Part shown: one piece after another, positions 10,188-21,104 of the stretch
Position numbering within the stretch: position 1 is the first letter of the stretch
How the letters are laid out: every line of letters begins with the position of its first letter
Source of the DNA: Poa pratensis
Taxonomy: Eukaryota; Streptophyta; Magnoliopsida; Poales; Poaceae
Assembly (NCBI GenBank): GCA_947311845.1
Contig: CAMZMU010000020.1
Span: 43,562,510 to 43,626,509, forward strand
DNA: 64,000 nt
Reading direction: 5' to 3'
Notes under the pieces: generated by a model
Told to the model about the DNA's origin: nothing
What the model saw: only the letters and a program-made list of their open reading frames with translations
Databases searched by the model: none
Position numbers and translations under genes: made by a program

Positions 10188-11308
10188 GACAAACTATATC
10201 CCAAGTATAATGTGGCTTGAGAGGAGAGTATCCGGTTCTAACACCCAACACACACACTTATGAGGATAGGAAGGTATGAAGTGGCAAACGAAACAAGCAA
10301 ACCCGCCGACAAGTATATTGTCAAAGGTAGAGAAAATCCACAATGATCAAATTACCAAAGAAACTCCAACCACAAATAATGAAGAAACACACACAAAAGC
10401 GAATGATGGGGTTGGGCGACCAAAGGGCGAGCACTCGAAGATAGACAACCTAACGAAGACTACGTGCTCAATTGTCACCCAACACAAGAAGGACGCTAGC
10501 TCAATTGCTTTTTGTGGGCAACGGATTTGCACAAGTGTCGAACCCTCACACTCACTTTGGCGGTTCAAGCTTTGTCGCAACCTACAAGATATGGTACTTG
10601 GCACCATTGATTCTTTTTCTTTTCTTTTTCTCTCTTTTTTTTGATTTTTGCTTTTTGATGATGATTCCTTCTCTTTTGCTAGTGCCAAGCTCTCTAACGA
10701 TACACACTCACCAATACTTTGAAGACAAACACTCAACACGTGCAATGCCTCGCAATATCACCGAGCTAGTCCAATAGGTTAAGTTGCACGAAAGGAAGAA
10801 GGGCTCACAACGGAAATGATGGTGGGGAAAAAGTCGAGTCCTTGGTGGCGTCGTCGCTTGGCGTTGATGAAGTCGCTGCGGAAGCTTGTCGATGTCGTAG
10901 ACGTGTGGTACACACCAGCGAAGGACCCAAACAACAAAGGAGAATTGCCAAAACGAACCGAGGAAAAGAAAAATTTCTGAAAAATTTGGCCCTGGCGGTA
11001 GTACCGCTTAAGCCGGCGGTAGTACCGCTGTCGACTTTTCTGCTCGAATTTTGTGCGATTTTGGGCTCCAAAACTTCCTCGAATCCGTGGGAAAATGGCA
11101 AAATTGAGGCTAAGGAACGCAAACAAAGGTGGAGGGGGTCCTAAAGCAACAGATCCATGGACAAAAACTACCAAAAACGCAACGAATCGACAGATCGGCT
11201 CGAATCAAGGCAAGGCTATTTTTGGTGGAAATTTTCGAATTTCTCAAAAACGAAGAAAAATTTGGTGGATTTTGGTGGAAACACAAATCAAATCCATGTC
11301 AACCTAGA
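10188..11308 (-). other. 5' leader of the non-autonomous element
   Basis: This untranslated leader lies between the primer binding site and the gag-like frame. It includes a purine-rich minus-strand tract (pyrimidines on the plus strand at 10610-10660) and two more copies of GCGGTAGTACCGC near 10995 and 11018, the same hairpin motif that fills the LTRs. No gene is supported here. Confidence 0.6.
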
Positions 11309-11320
11309 GCTCTGATACCA
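11309..11320 (-). promoter_or_regulatory. Primer binding site (initiator Met tRNA)
   Basis: The minus strand reads TGGTATCAGAGC, complementary to the 3' end of plant initiator Met tRNA, two bases inside the 5' LTR. This is the start point of minus-strand cDNA synthesis. Confidence 0.9.
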
Positions 11321-11322
11321 TA

Positions 11323-12421
11323 TGATGCGGGTTGGTCCCGATTTTCACGGATTTGTGCGGAGGGAAAGATGAACACGAAGAACACGCGAAGAACGAAGAA
11401 CACAAGAGAGGGGAAATCAAACACACAAGGGTAAATAGCAAGTAGCAACCCGGCAAGACTCGATTGGTAACAAATCCCCGAGGGCAGCCCCCAATCCTCC
11501 TCTCCCAAGCACACCTTACTCTTAGGATTGTTTGTCCAATTGGTCAATCCAACCAATCCAACCTAGCCACCTAAAGATGGAAGATTAGCAAGTAATCGCA
11601 ACTACAAGCGGAGCCTTGGTATCCACGCAGGGATCTTCTCCTCAAGAGGAGGCCTTGGTTCATCTCCACATGTGGAGGTCTTGATTCATCTCCATAGGAG
11701 GAAAGAGACACTTTGAGAAGAAGGAGCAAGGCTCTACTTTAGTTCCCAAATCATAGTCTCACCCTAGATCTAGTCAAAGGGGTCCATTATATAGTCCAAG
11801 CAACTAGGAGGACGAACGGATAAGGTTGCACAGCAGATCTGGCGGAGAGGTTCCCGCACTGGCGGTAGTACCGCTGGCTTAGCCGGTGCTACCGCTGGTG
11901 CGGGCAGGCGCCGCTGCTTCCCACCTTCCCGGTACCAGTTGGTACCGCCGCCGCTACCGCGGGAGGTACCGGATGAAGCATCCGAAGTGCTGTTTCGGCG
12001 GTAGCGCCAGCGGTGGTACCGCTGGCGTGGGCGCACCCATCCCACGTCCCCGGTACCGGTCGGTACCGCCGCTGGTGCCGCTGGCGTGGGACGTGTTCTT
12101 GCTTCTGGAGCCAGGGGCGGTAGTACCGCTTGACCCAGCGGTAGTACCGCTCCCTGGAGCTGCTTGCTCTTCTTTCTTCTCCTCTTCCACGCCACCGCCT
12201 TGACGGGCTCCGTTCCTCTTGCGCCTTGGCCATCCTCCCGTGTACACGTGCTCGTCGTGGTCACCCTAGCATCATTAAGGGACGCAACATGACGTAGCAT
12301 ACTATCCAAAGGGTGAGGAATGGGGCTCAAGTAGGGGAACGAGCTCACCTTTGATGTCCATGGTGACTTGTGACGTGTTGGAGGTCTTGACATGGTGATG
12401 GTCGTGATCCGGGCTACATCA
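11323..12421 (-). repeat. 5' LTR of the non-autonomous element
   Basis: This copy is nearly identical to the 3' LTR. Its lower edge lies two bases from the primer binding site, which fixes the orientation. Part of it (12071-12421) was copied again to 24891-25239 by the later duplication. Confidence 0.92.
11783..11797 (-). promoter_or_regulatory. LTR TATA box (5' LTR, transcribing copy)
   Basis: The minus-strand GGACTATATAATGGA lies in the LTR next to the primer binding site, so this is the copy expected to start the element's RNA. Confidence 0.6.
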
Positions 12422-12431
12422 CCTTGGTCCT

Positions 12432-12442
12432 CCTTTTATAGG
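12432..12442 (-). promoter_or_regulatory. TATA box of the solo LTR
   Basis: The minus strand reads CCTATAAAAGG, a strong plant TATA box at a position expected for the U3/R boundary. The same motif is present in the duplicated copy near 25250-25260. Confidence 0.6.
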
Positions 12443-12952
12443 CTAAGGGGTTGCCACATGGTCACGTGAGGGGCGTGAGGGTCCTTCGGGGTGAAGGACC
12501 CTCCTCATCTAGTTTAGGGGGAGACGTGGCCTCTCCTCAGCCTAGCGTCTCCCTTGGGTTAGGTGGGAGCGTCCGCCTTGGGGGTGGACAGGAGCTGACA
12601 CCACCACGGGGCGTGCTTCCCACCCGCGCTGCCTTCGCCTTGCTTCCCAAGTCTTCCGTAGTGAGGTGGAGTGCTTATCCACATGTACGTAGGAAGTACC
12701 CGGGAGGGAGCCTGGCCTCCTGCCGGGAACTCGGGCTCTCGGGTCCTTCCTGGCCTTCGTGCTTGATTCGGGGACCCGGAAGGTCCCCAGGACCGGAGCC
12801 CTTAGTCGATGCAGGCCTTGCGTGTCTTGACGGTGAACCCGCCAGTCTTGACTTGAGTCTTGGTCTTGTCCATCTTCAACTTGGGCCCACATGGGGTGGA
12901 CCCACTTTGGCAGTACTAGGGGAACCCCATGTTCCACTGTTGCGACACTTTT

Positions 12953-13852
12953 CCGTGCATGGCGGCCTCAGCTTGATCCCACTTAGGCTCGGCACTTCTA
13001 TAGCCACCTGCCCCATCTTATGGTGATATTTCTTTTTCGCTGCATTATCCTTATTCTTTTTCGACCTTTGCTTAGCTAGTTCCGAATTCTTGTACTCCAG
13101 AAATGAGTCCTAGTGAGCCCGCTGCCTCTCTAGTGTGCCAGTGAAATCTGGAGCTTTGTTATTTAAGACATACTCACGATATAATCTGTTCTTGTACTTA
13201 TTGAATTGTTTAGCCATCTTCTTAAGAGCGAAATGCTTGACTTTGTCCGTCATGGCTTTTGTCCATGACTCTGAATCCAAGACCGGTAGGGTGAAATGTG
13301 CAATGAGCATGTCCCAAAGCACACCTTTAGTTTTGTCGTCGACATAACTAACTCCCTCTACCTTTGCTGGCTTATTCCATTCCCGAACGCTGATCTCCAC
13401 GTTGTCCCTAACAATAACTCCGCATTGATGCACAAACTTATTTGCGTTCGTCTTGGGTTCCAACGGTTTGCCCTCTGGAGAGACGACCTCAATCGTGAGA
13501 TGCGCATCTTCGGCCAACCCTTTGGCATGGCCTCGTTTACCAGATTGGGTCGATGCGGAGATCTAAAAATAAGAAACATTTGTTAATACATATATATACA
13601 AATCAATTATTGCATCTGATCAACAGAGGCTTAATATACCTCGCCAGACTGCTGGGGTCCACCAATTTGCGAGTCGTCAATGCACTCGGTGCTCGTTTGC
13701 ACTTCGTCGCGTCGTTCCAGCTCCATTCCCGGACCGGAATCGTTCAAAAACTCTGAGCCATCTTCTGCTCCACTGTCTTCAGCTCCACCCGCGGGTTGCC
13801 GCATAATGGCGAAAATGTCCTCTTCCCCATCTCTGCTGTTGAAGTTATCCAT
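12953..13852 (-). pseudogene. CACTA second gene, N-terminal TNPA-like part (copy A)
   Basis: A first exon (13640-13852) starts MDNFNSRDGEEDIFAIMRQ and ends at a GT donor (13638-13639). An intron of 77 bp follows with an AG at 13563-13564. The next exon holds the Transposase_24/Ptta-type domain: GVLWDMLIAHFTLPVLDS, then VKHFALKKMAKQFNKYKNRL and APDFTGTLERQRAH. It then runs into a Lys-rich stretch and is cut at 12953 by the solo LTR. There is a stop after ERQRAH (13107-13109), and one C is missing near 13010 relative to copy B, shifting the frame. This domain binds the subterminal repeats in related elements. Copy B lies at 25771-26671. Confidence 0.8.
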
Positions 13853-13865
13853 TGCTTAACTAATA

Positions 13866-14080
13866 CAAAAGAAAGATAAAACAATGTTAGCATTAGCAGA
13901 AAAATTCAAAGTAGGGAACATTATTTTCCTCCCTTTACAAAAGCAGCATTGATCAAATATGCAAAAGTATCACTCATACATCTTTATTTAATCGAGTTAC
14001 ATAGATCGGGTCATTTTTATTTAACCCTAATACATCACGAATAATATCACTAATACATCTCCTCTCCCATGCATTAACCT
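13866..14080. other. Intergenic part of the CACTA element (copy A)
   Basis: This AT-rich spacer lies between the small ORF ending at 14087 and the start of the TNPA-like gene at 13852. No gene is seen. Copy B of the same spacer lies near 26690-26905. Confidence 0.5.
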
Positions 14081-14086
14081 CTCAAA

Positions 14087-14186
14087 CTAACTTCGACCGG
14101 GTCCTAAGCCGCCGGCGCTACGCATCCAAAGATAAGGAACCCTCACAGGGTCATAGCTCACGTGTGGAGGAACCCTCTGAAGAAAC
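14087..14186 (-). pseudogene. End of a small CACTA ORF, cut off by the gypsy insertion (copy A)
   Basis: The minus strand reads VPYLWMRSAGGLGPGRS-stop. Its N-terminal part (MSLLDQRGDVRDWALPGW and following) lies at 30994-31266, on the far side of the gypsy element. Removing the insertion and one GAAAC copy joins the two parts in frame. Function is unknown. The same tail is duplicated at about 26906-27005. Confidence 0.6.
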
Positions 14187-17100
14187 TGTGGGGACCCCGG
14201 ACTAGCTGTCCGAAATACCCGATTATGCTTAACACAACGATCCCGTGATCAGTCTGCCGTTGCACATAATCCGAATTGGATACCAAAGTTTACATCCATT
14301 ACAATACCGAATAAAAAGTCTTACATAAATGGTCATTTAGACCAAGTCTTACATAGGTGCCTTCATGGGCCAAACCAAAATATCAGCGGAAGCTACGGCG
14401 TAGTAGACATCATATTCTAACGACGACAACCCGACAGGCAGCTGACTTGTGGAGATCCTTAGTTCGCGTAGAAGTCGCCATACTCCTGCTCGGCGTAGTG
14501 CTCCTCCTCGTAGTCTGGCTAGGTCAATAGCCAGGGACGAAACCAATATGAGTACATTTGAATGTACTCGCAAACTACCCCAACATGAGTATGCACTAGT
14601 TTTATTTTAATTTACAACTTTTATTTATTTAAAACATCTCTATATCTTTATTGAAAAAGGTAAGAAGTGTTTTATAACTATCTTTAAAGAAATCACCATT
14701 TTTTATCTGTTTCTCCAAAACTCCTCCTTTTTCCGACCATAGCCCGTCATGGTCTACTTCCTCCAACAACCTCATACCGATCCGTTGGTATAGGTGTAAG
14801 GAACATTCTCCACTTCATTTTCTTTTTAAAACTCAAAGTCTTTCAAAAACTTGCACATGGTCTTAGGACAGCCTCCCAACTGTCCATATCCGAGGACTCG
14901 GCTATTCGAATAGTTTTAACCCTCTGCAGAGGTAGCACGCTTTTAGCCCACATTCATCCGGTAACTCATCGTGTCAGCCACGTCCCGCCATACCAGGTGT
15001 ATGCGAAGTTGAGCCACCGACCATAGCCTCTTATTTGCTCATGCTAGTATAGGATCCTTCCCATATGACACTTTCCATCGACACTCAGTCCAGTTTCCCG
15101 TCAGAAACCCTAAGTGTGAGGACTCATAGTTTTGTCCGGCGGTTTATGGTGGAACCTTCTATCCTCCCCACCAACTTGTGTGAGGACCCGGGTCAGGGGG
15201 TAGGTCCTCGGACCATCCCCTCATGCATAACGAGTGATCTCCGTCGATGAGGTATCCCATACTAATAAGAGCAAACTACATGACTAAGCCCCGTTCCCAT
15301 ATGGGGGTAAATGTGGTCGCACAGGGTAAGATTGGTAGTCATAGTACTAGGACACTGTGCATTTTTCATAAACATCACCATTCTCCATTTCTCCACTTCA
15401 ACACCGACATCTCGGTATTCCATAATCACTCAAGTATTTTTCAAAGGAGTTTTGAATAAACAACATTGTTTCCCATCCTACAGTTTTATATAAACTACCT
15501 TATATTTCTACATAGGGTGGTAAAATAATATCCATATACTTTTGAAAAGGTTTTGTAAACCATTGCCGTAAGAGTAAATCATTTGATCAAAGTAGATGCA
15601 TATGTATTTAGGTGCAAGCTCAGAGAGTAGCTTGCCTTGCTCGGCAAAGTGGACTTGGTCTTGATCTTCAGATTCAACAAACTCTCCTTCCTCGATAAAT
15701 CCGACAGCGTTCTCGTCTAATTAATAAACAAACAAATACAACCAATCACTAAACTACTCAAGCAATCATCTCAACATAACAACCATAAACATCACAAATA
15801 GCTACTGCACACCTCAAACAATACAATTTGGTTTCAAATTAATTGAACTAAACAATATTTATTTATGTCCAAAATTATGGCAGAAACTTGTGGAACATGT
15901 TTAATTGCATAACTTGAGTTCTGTTGGTCACAAAAATACAAACTAAATTTCTACAGAAAGCTACTGATGTGTAGAAGACAACCCAATTTGATTTGGATCA
16001 TTTGGAGTTACCAAACTCCCTACACAATTGTTTGAACCCAGTAACTTATTACACAAGTTTTTGCTGCAACTCAAGTTAATTTATTCAAAAATTAAATCCT
16101 TTTAGGGGTAACTTAACATGACTAAATTTGATCTAACAAAATTGGTCCTAATTCATTTGGGTTAACCATTAAACATATTTAAATGTTTTAGTGCAGAAGG
16201 GTGTTTAAACTTCAACTTTATACTAAACAAATACTACTGCACAAATAATTCTACCAAAATTAGGGAAGCTAATACATGGCAGTACTAAGCTAGAAAAATT
16301 GGTTTGGAATTATTTGGACTAACAGAGTATCAGAAACAAACAAGTTTAGAATTTAAACCTTCTGTAGTATTTTTAATAATACTTTTTAACTATTTATTTA
16401 AATGACATGAGACCACTTGGGTTGGTTAAACAATTTCATAAGCTTTCCAGAACAATTGAGTTTGATTTATTTGGATTCTTAAATCTCGAGATATTGAATT
16501 TTGAAGTTAGGTCCAGTACTGATTTCTCAGAGGAGTTTAAATTCGAAAAGTTTACTATTCTGGATAATGTTGAAAACTATGACAGGTGGGGTCTACGTGT
16601 CAGCGACACAGTGAAAAATCCCGCGTTGTGGATAATGTTTAAAATGCTGACGGGTGGGGTCAGCCCGTCAGCCTCTCTCTAAACGAAGCGGTACGTGGCC
16701 GTTGGATCCAGATCCAACGGCTCACAGAGGCCGCGATCATCGACGACCAAAAACGGGCGGCGCCGTCGCGCCGGCGACGGTGCCGTGGACGGATTCTCAC
16801 CTAGGGGGCTCGGGAAGGTGCGGAGAGGGTGCTGGAGAACGGCGGAGGCTCGAGGAAGGCGGTGGTGCGAGTTGTACTTGCTGGGGAGGCTCCAGTCGAA
16901 GGCGGCGAGGTCTCCAACTTCCACGGCCACGGGCACGAGCTCCGGCGAGGTCCTGGCTCCTCTCCTGTGCCCTAAACAGAGGGAAAAGCGAGGCGCGTGA
17001 GTGCGGTGTGGTTGCAGAAGAGAGTGCAGGCCAGAAAGAAGAAAAGGGAGAGTGTGGCGTCGCGGCCATGCTCGACCTCGACGGCGGCAGTGGCTGCGGC

Positions 17101-18165
17101 AATGCACGCCCTCCTGGCGGTGCACGGTGAATTTGGAGAGGGGGAGAGGGAGTGAGGATGGTGTGGAGTGTCCAGAGGGGCTCGGGGTGGCTTTATAGCG
17201 CGAGGGCCAGCGTATCGTGGACGAAGCGCACGGACGGCGTCCATGGCGTCGCCGGCGAGATATTTCTCGATTCCACCGCGACGCGTGCAGGAAGCTCAAG
17301 GCAGAGGGGTCGGGGGGTCCGGACGTGTTCTAGAAGGTCGTGGCCCGAGCCTTGCGTGTCGAGGAGCAGCGAGGGGCTCTAATTTGGCCGGCAACGGCGA
17401 GCTTGCCACGGCGGAGAAATAGGGGTCAGGGCGGCATTGGGGCGAGGGGGCGTGCTCTAGGGCTTCTCCTCTGCGTGCAGAGGCTGCAGAGCACGAGGAG
17501 CGCGGCTGGGGGGGGGGGCCTGGGCGGCCAGGAAAACGGCGAGGAGCGCCACGGCGACACGGCGCTGTGCGTCGGGGCGAGGGGGTGAGGTAGACGATGG
17601 CAATTTTGCCAAAACCCCCTGCCTCCTTTTCTTTCCTGTTTTTCTTTATTTCTTTTTAGTCCAGTAGCTTTTCTAGGATTTATTTGGGCACTTAAACATT
17701 TTATAAAAAATTGCAAATAATTGTGGGGCCTCCCCATAACATGTAGAAGCTCCACAAAATTTGGCTTTGCAAAATAAAATGTTTTGAATCATTTTCATTC
17801 ATAGGGTTTTGAATTTGGTATTTTGGTTTATTTCAAATTGATTTTACTTTAAATTTTAAAACTAGTTTAAAAATAGTATTGGAGAGGGAAAGTAGTAAGA
17901 ATCAAAATGGGAGTGTTTACATCACCACTCCTCTGAATTTTGTTTGAAACAATTTTGAGTTTCTTATTTGGGTGTCACTTTTATTTTTTTCTTGTTTCAC
18001 TTTTGCTTTTGCATTTCATTTTATCAATTCAAGCAAACAAGCAACACAAGCAACAAGAAATAATTACCACAAGCAACAACTTGCAAACAACACATATAAT
18101 TTAACAAAAGTTTTTGTTGGCCCACATTTTTGGATAACATTACTGATTAAATTTGGGATGTTACA
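14187..18165 (-). repeat. 3' LTR of the gypsy chromovirus (3979 bp)
   Basis: On the minus strand it starts TGTAACATCCC and ends GGGGTCCCCACA. It has an AT-rich half and a very GC-rich core (about 16680-17590) with a TATA box. ORFs of up to 206 residues in the GC-rich core occur on both strands and are compositional artefacts. The left GAAAC target duplication lies at 14182-14186. Confidence 0.92.
17191..17200 (-). promoter_or_regulatory. LTR TATA box (3' LTR)
   Basis: The minus strand reads CGCTATAAAG, followed by a GC-rich presumed leader. The same box is in the duplicated LTR at 30012-30021. In this LTR it would drive transcription out into the flanking CACTA DNA. Confidence 0.6.
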
Positions 18166-18180
18166 GATCCTTCCCCCCTT
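18166..18180 (-). promoter_or_regulatory. Polypurine tract of the gypsy chromovirus
   Basis: The minus strand reads AAGGGGGGAAGGATC immediately before the 3' LTR start TGTAACATCC. It primes plus-strand synthesis. Confidence 0.85.
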
Positions 18181-18185
18181 AAAAT

Positions 18186-18204
18186 AAATCTCGTCCCGAG
18201 ATTT
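18186..18204 (-). promoter_or_regulatory. Perfect hairpin beside the polypurine tract
   Basis: AAATCTCG and CGAGATTT form an 8-bp stem around a 3-base loop, lying between the pol stop codon and the polypurine tract. The second gypsy element has a hairpin at the same place (52240-52257) with a changed but still paired stem. It is transcribed, so it could be an RNA or cDNA structure used in plus-strand priming or 3' end formation; that role is inferred only. Confidence 0.6.
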
Positions 18205-18205
18205 G

Positions 18206-18605
18206 CTAGGCCTGGGTACTAAAGAGATTTGGAAATTCGCTTCTAAGATAATCTTCGCGTTCCCAAGTTGCTTCTTCTTCAGAGTGGTTAGTCCACTGGA
18301 CTTTGTAGAACTTGATCGCGCCTTCGGGTAACACGAACATCTTCTTCGAGAATCTTGAGAGGTCTCTCACGATAAGTCAGGTCTTGGTTCAGGTCGATGG
18401 AGAGGTGGTCGATGTTTTTGAAAACATCAGGCTGGTCAGGAACTTCGAGACACTTCCGGAGCAAGGAAATGTGGAAGACATCATGATAATCTCCTAACTC
18501 CTGGGGCAATTCCAGCTGATAGGATACTTCTCCTCGACGAGCAATGATCTTGAAGGGTCCGATATACCTTGGCGCTAATTTTCCTTTGACATGGAAACGC
18601 TGCAT
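18206..18605 (-). pseudogene. Gypsy integrase C-terminal region and chromodomain
   Basis: The frame runs from [20 protein letters not shown] through [14 protein letters not shown], the usual chromovirus integrase tail. A frameshift near 18300 follows, then the chromodomain core [16 protein letters not shown] and the end SEFPNLFSTQA-stop. Chromodomains guide integration to particular chromatin. The Trp-Glu pair of the aromatic cage region is visible. The frameshift means a single chain is no longer made. Confidence 0.8.
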
Positions 18606-18618
18606 TCCTTAAGGGGTG

Positions 18619-19875
18619 TCACTCGGAGATAACATAATCTCCGACGTTGAAGGTGAGGTCACGGCGCTTGGTGTCAGCGTAACTCTTCTGACGGGATTGG
18701 GCAGTTTTGAGGCGTTCACGAATAAGCTGAACTTGCTCTTCAGCTTCACGGAGGGTATCTGGTCCGAACAATTTGCTTTCTCCGGTATCGGACCAATTCA
18801 GGGGTGTACGACACTTCTTGCCGTAAAGGGCTTCAAAAGGGGCCATTTGCAGACTGACTGATAACTGTTGTTGTACGAGAACTCTGCAAACGGAAGACAA
18901 TCTTCCCACTTGGAACCATAGGATAGAACACATGCGCGAAGCATGTCCTCCAATATCTGGTTCACTCGCTCAGTTTGGCCATCGGTCTGGGGATGATAAG
19001 CTGTGCTAAATGCTAACTTGGTTCCGAGGGCTTCATGAAGGGATTTCCAGAATCTTGAGGTGAATTGCGTGCCTCTATCAGATACAATCTTTTAGGCACA
19101 CCATGCAGGCTCACTATTCTGGAAATATACAGGTCTGCTAACTGAGCTCCGGTATGGTGGTCTTGACAGGAAAAATGGGCAACCTTGGTCAGTCGATCAA
19201 CGATGACCCAGATTGAATCATGGCCTCGGTTGGATCTTGGAAGTCCGGTAATAAAATCCATTCCAATCTCATCCCACTTCCACTCGGGAATTTTCAAAGG
19301 TTGAAGCAATCCAGCGGGTCGCTGATGTTCAGCCTTGACTCGCTGACAGATATCACATTGGCTACGAATGAACCAATCTCTCGCTTCATTCCATGCCACC
19401 AAAATCTTTCTCGAAGGTCTTGGTACATTTTGGTTCCGCCGGGGTGGATTGAATAAGGGGTCTCATGGGCCTCCTTCAGGATTAACTCCTTAAGTTCCGT
19501 GACATTGGGCACACAGATACGGTCATTGAATTTCAGCACTCCTTCAGCATCTTCGGTAAAACCGGGTGCTTTGCCGAGGGAAATCTTCTTCCTAATTCCT
19601 TCAATGCTTTCATGACCTTTTTGGGCTTCTTTGATTTGATCCATCAGGGTTGGGGTTAACTCTAAATTGGCGAGATAACCATGGCTAACAAGTTCTAGTC
19701 CAAAATCTTTGAACTCTTTGAACAAGGCTGGCTGTTCGGCTTGGATCAAGGCATTCAGGGTGCAGGGTTTGCGACTAAGGGCATCGGCAACTACATTAGC
19801 CTTTCCGGGGTGATAATGGATTCCAATATCATAATCCTTGATTAATTCCATCCATCTCCTCTGTCGCAGGTTCAA
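18619..19875 (-). pseudogene. Gypsy integrase
   Basis: The zinc-binding region begins at [19 protein letters not shown], followed after a frame change by [12 protein letters not shown]. The catalytic core has its first aspartate in [12 protein letters not shown], the second in the DRGTQF segment (about 19070) and the glutamate in DGQTERVNQ (about 18970). It continues with WEDCLPFAEFSYNNSYQ. At least two frameshifts (about 19330 and 19090) break it. Integrase inserts the cDNA. The tail continues into the chromodomain. Confidence 0.85.
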
Positions 19876-20168
19876 CTCTTCTGGGTGAAAATATACTTCA
19901 AGCTCTTATCTGTATAGATCTCACAGCGATGTCCCGCAAGATAGGGACGCCACGTTTTAAGAGCAAGAACAACAGCAGCTAACTCCAGGTCATGGGTTGG
20001 GTAATTCTCTTCATGCGGTCGCAACTGCCGGGACAGGTACGACACAACTTTGCCTTCTTGCATCAGAACGCAACCAAGTCCGAGGCGTGATGCATCGCAA
20101 TACACGTCGAAACTCTTGGTGACGTCTGGCATAATCAAAATTGGGGCTGAGGTTAGTCTCTTCTTCAT
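19872..20168 (-). pseudogene. Gypsy RNase H
   Basis: The Ty3-type RNase H core is readable: [20 protein letters not shown] (first catalytic Asp), then [20 protein letters not shown] with the catalytic Glu region [19 protein letters not shown] and [16 protein letters not shown]. It degrades the RNA of the RNA-DNA hybrid. The frame breaks at about 19875, where it should continue into MNLRQRRWMELIKDYD. Confidence 0.85.
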
Positions 20169-20336
20169 TCTTGGAAACTATCTTCACACTTCTGAGTCCA
20201 TTCAAATTTCTTGTCCTTCTTCAACAGTTGGGTCATGGGTTTGGCTATACTGGAAAATCCTTCAACGAACTTGCGGTAATAACCGGCGAGTCCGAGAAAG
20301 CTTCGGATTTCAGTCACACTGGTTGGGGCTAACCAG

Positions 20337-21058
20337 TCAACAATGGCTTGGATCTTCTCGGGTCAACAGAAATTCCTCCGGCAGATACAACATGTCCGAG
20401 AAATGCCACTTCACTGAGCCAAAACTCACACTTGCTAAGCTTGGCATACAGCTGGTGCTCTCGGAGGTCTCCAAAACTAGACGCAGGTGTTCAGCATGCT
20501 CTTCTTCGGTCTTGGAATAAATAAGGATGTCATCAAGGAAAACTACCACGAACTTGTCGAGGTACTCCATGAAAATCTTGTTCATGAGATTCATGAAATA
20601 GGCTGGGGCATTGGTCAGACCAAAAGACATCACGGTGTATTCAAACAAACCGTAACGAGTGGTGAAGGCGGTCTTGGGAATGTCTGTCTCTCGATCTTCA
20701 ACTGATGGTAACCTGTCCGAAGATCGATCTTGGAAAAGACTCGGGCTCCGTTCATTTGATCGAACAGATCCTCGATCTTGGGAAGAGGGTACTTGTTTTT
20801 AATGGTCACGTCATTCAGCTTGCGATAATCCACACACAGGCGTGTGGTACCGTCTCTCTTGTCCACAAAAATAATGGGTGATCCCCAAGGTGAAGCGCTT
20901 GGACGAACAAGTCCTTTGCTGAGCATATCTGCCAACTGCTTCTTCAACTCAACCAGCTCTTCCGGATTCATCCGATAAGGTCTTTGGGATATAGGGGCTG
21001 TTCCTGGGATAAGCTCAATTATGAACTCAATTTCCCGGTCTGGCGGCATACCAGGCAA
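20337..21058 (-). pseudogene. Gypsy reverse transcriptase
   Basis: The N-terminal half shows [20 protein letters not shown], the fingers motif [40 protein letters not shown] and [15 protein letters not shown]. After a frameshift near 20690 the palm follows with [20 protein letters not shown] and the catalytic box [12 protein letters not shown]. The YXDD-equivalent FLDD is intact. The frameshift is the main visible lesion. Confidence 0.9.
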
Positions 21059-21104
21059 TTCTTCAGGGAAAACATCTCGAACAGGTGAACAACACGGATC
21101 TCAT

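Larger units (their letters stand above)
6211..12421 (-). mobile_element. Complete non-autonomous LTR retrotransposon
   Basis: Two LTRs of about 1.1 kb (TG...CA) flank a 4.0-kb internal region, with a CCTTG target duplication on both sides (6206-6210 and 12422-12426). A primer binding site for initiator Met tRNA and a polypurine tract are in place. The internal region encodes a gag-like protein with a cysteine knuckle region and a long repeat-containing ORF. No reverse transcriptase, RNase H or integrase motif is found on either strand. It must have been mobilised in trans by an autonomous partner. Hand comparison of the LTRs shows only about six substitutions and one indel, so the insertion is young. 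Confidence 0.9.
5799..12947 (-). mobile_element. Solo LTR (about 933 bp) split by a nested retrotransposon
   Basis: The LTR begins TGTCGTGTC and ends TTGCGACA, with TGTCG/CGACA inverted ends. It is flanked by CTTTT at 5794-5798 and 12948-12952. Removing the nested element at 6211-12421 and one CCTTG copy leaves about 933 bp. No internal gag-pol follows, so it is a solo LTR left by LTR-LTR recombination. Its minus-strand TATA box gives the orientation. It interrupts the CACTA second gene: deleting it with one CTTTT copy rejoins the reading frame exactly. The superfamily cannot be told from the LTR alone. Confidence 0.88.

Noticed and set aside
11309..11320. tRNA gene fragments at the primer binding sites
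   Set aside because: Only the 12-18 bases complementary to tRNA 3' ends are present, with no cloverleaf. No complete tRNA gene was seen anywhere in the window.
12451..13026. 191-residue plus-strand ORF (and its copy at 25269-25898)
   Set aside because: It covers the solo LTR and runs antisense into the CACTA gene. The boundary of the LTR falls inside it.
14349..14573. 74-residue ORF repeated three times (14349, 24318, 27168)
   Set aside because: It is conserved only because it lies in three copies of the same LTR, and it has no recognisable motif.
16654..17299. Overlapping ORFs of 100-206 residues on both strands in the GC-rich LTR core (also at 29474-30120)
   Set aside because: They lie inside an LTR, occur on both strands in several frames, and show no domain. 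GC-rich DNA with few stop codons explains them.
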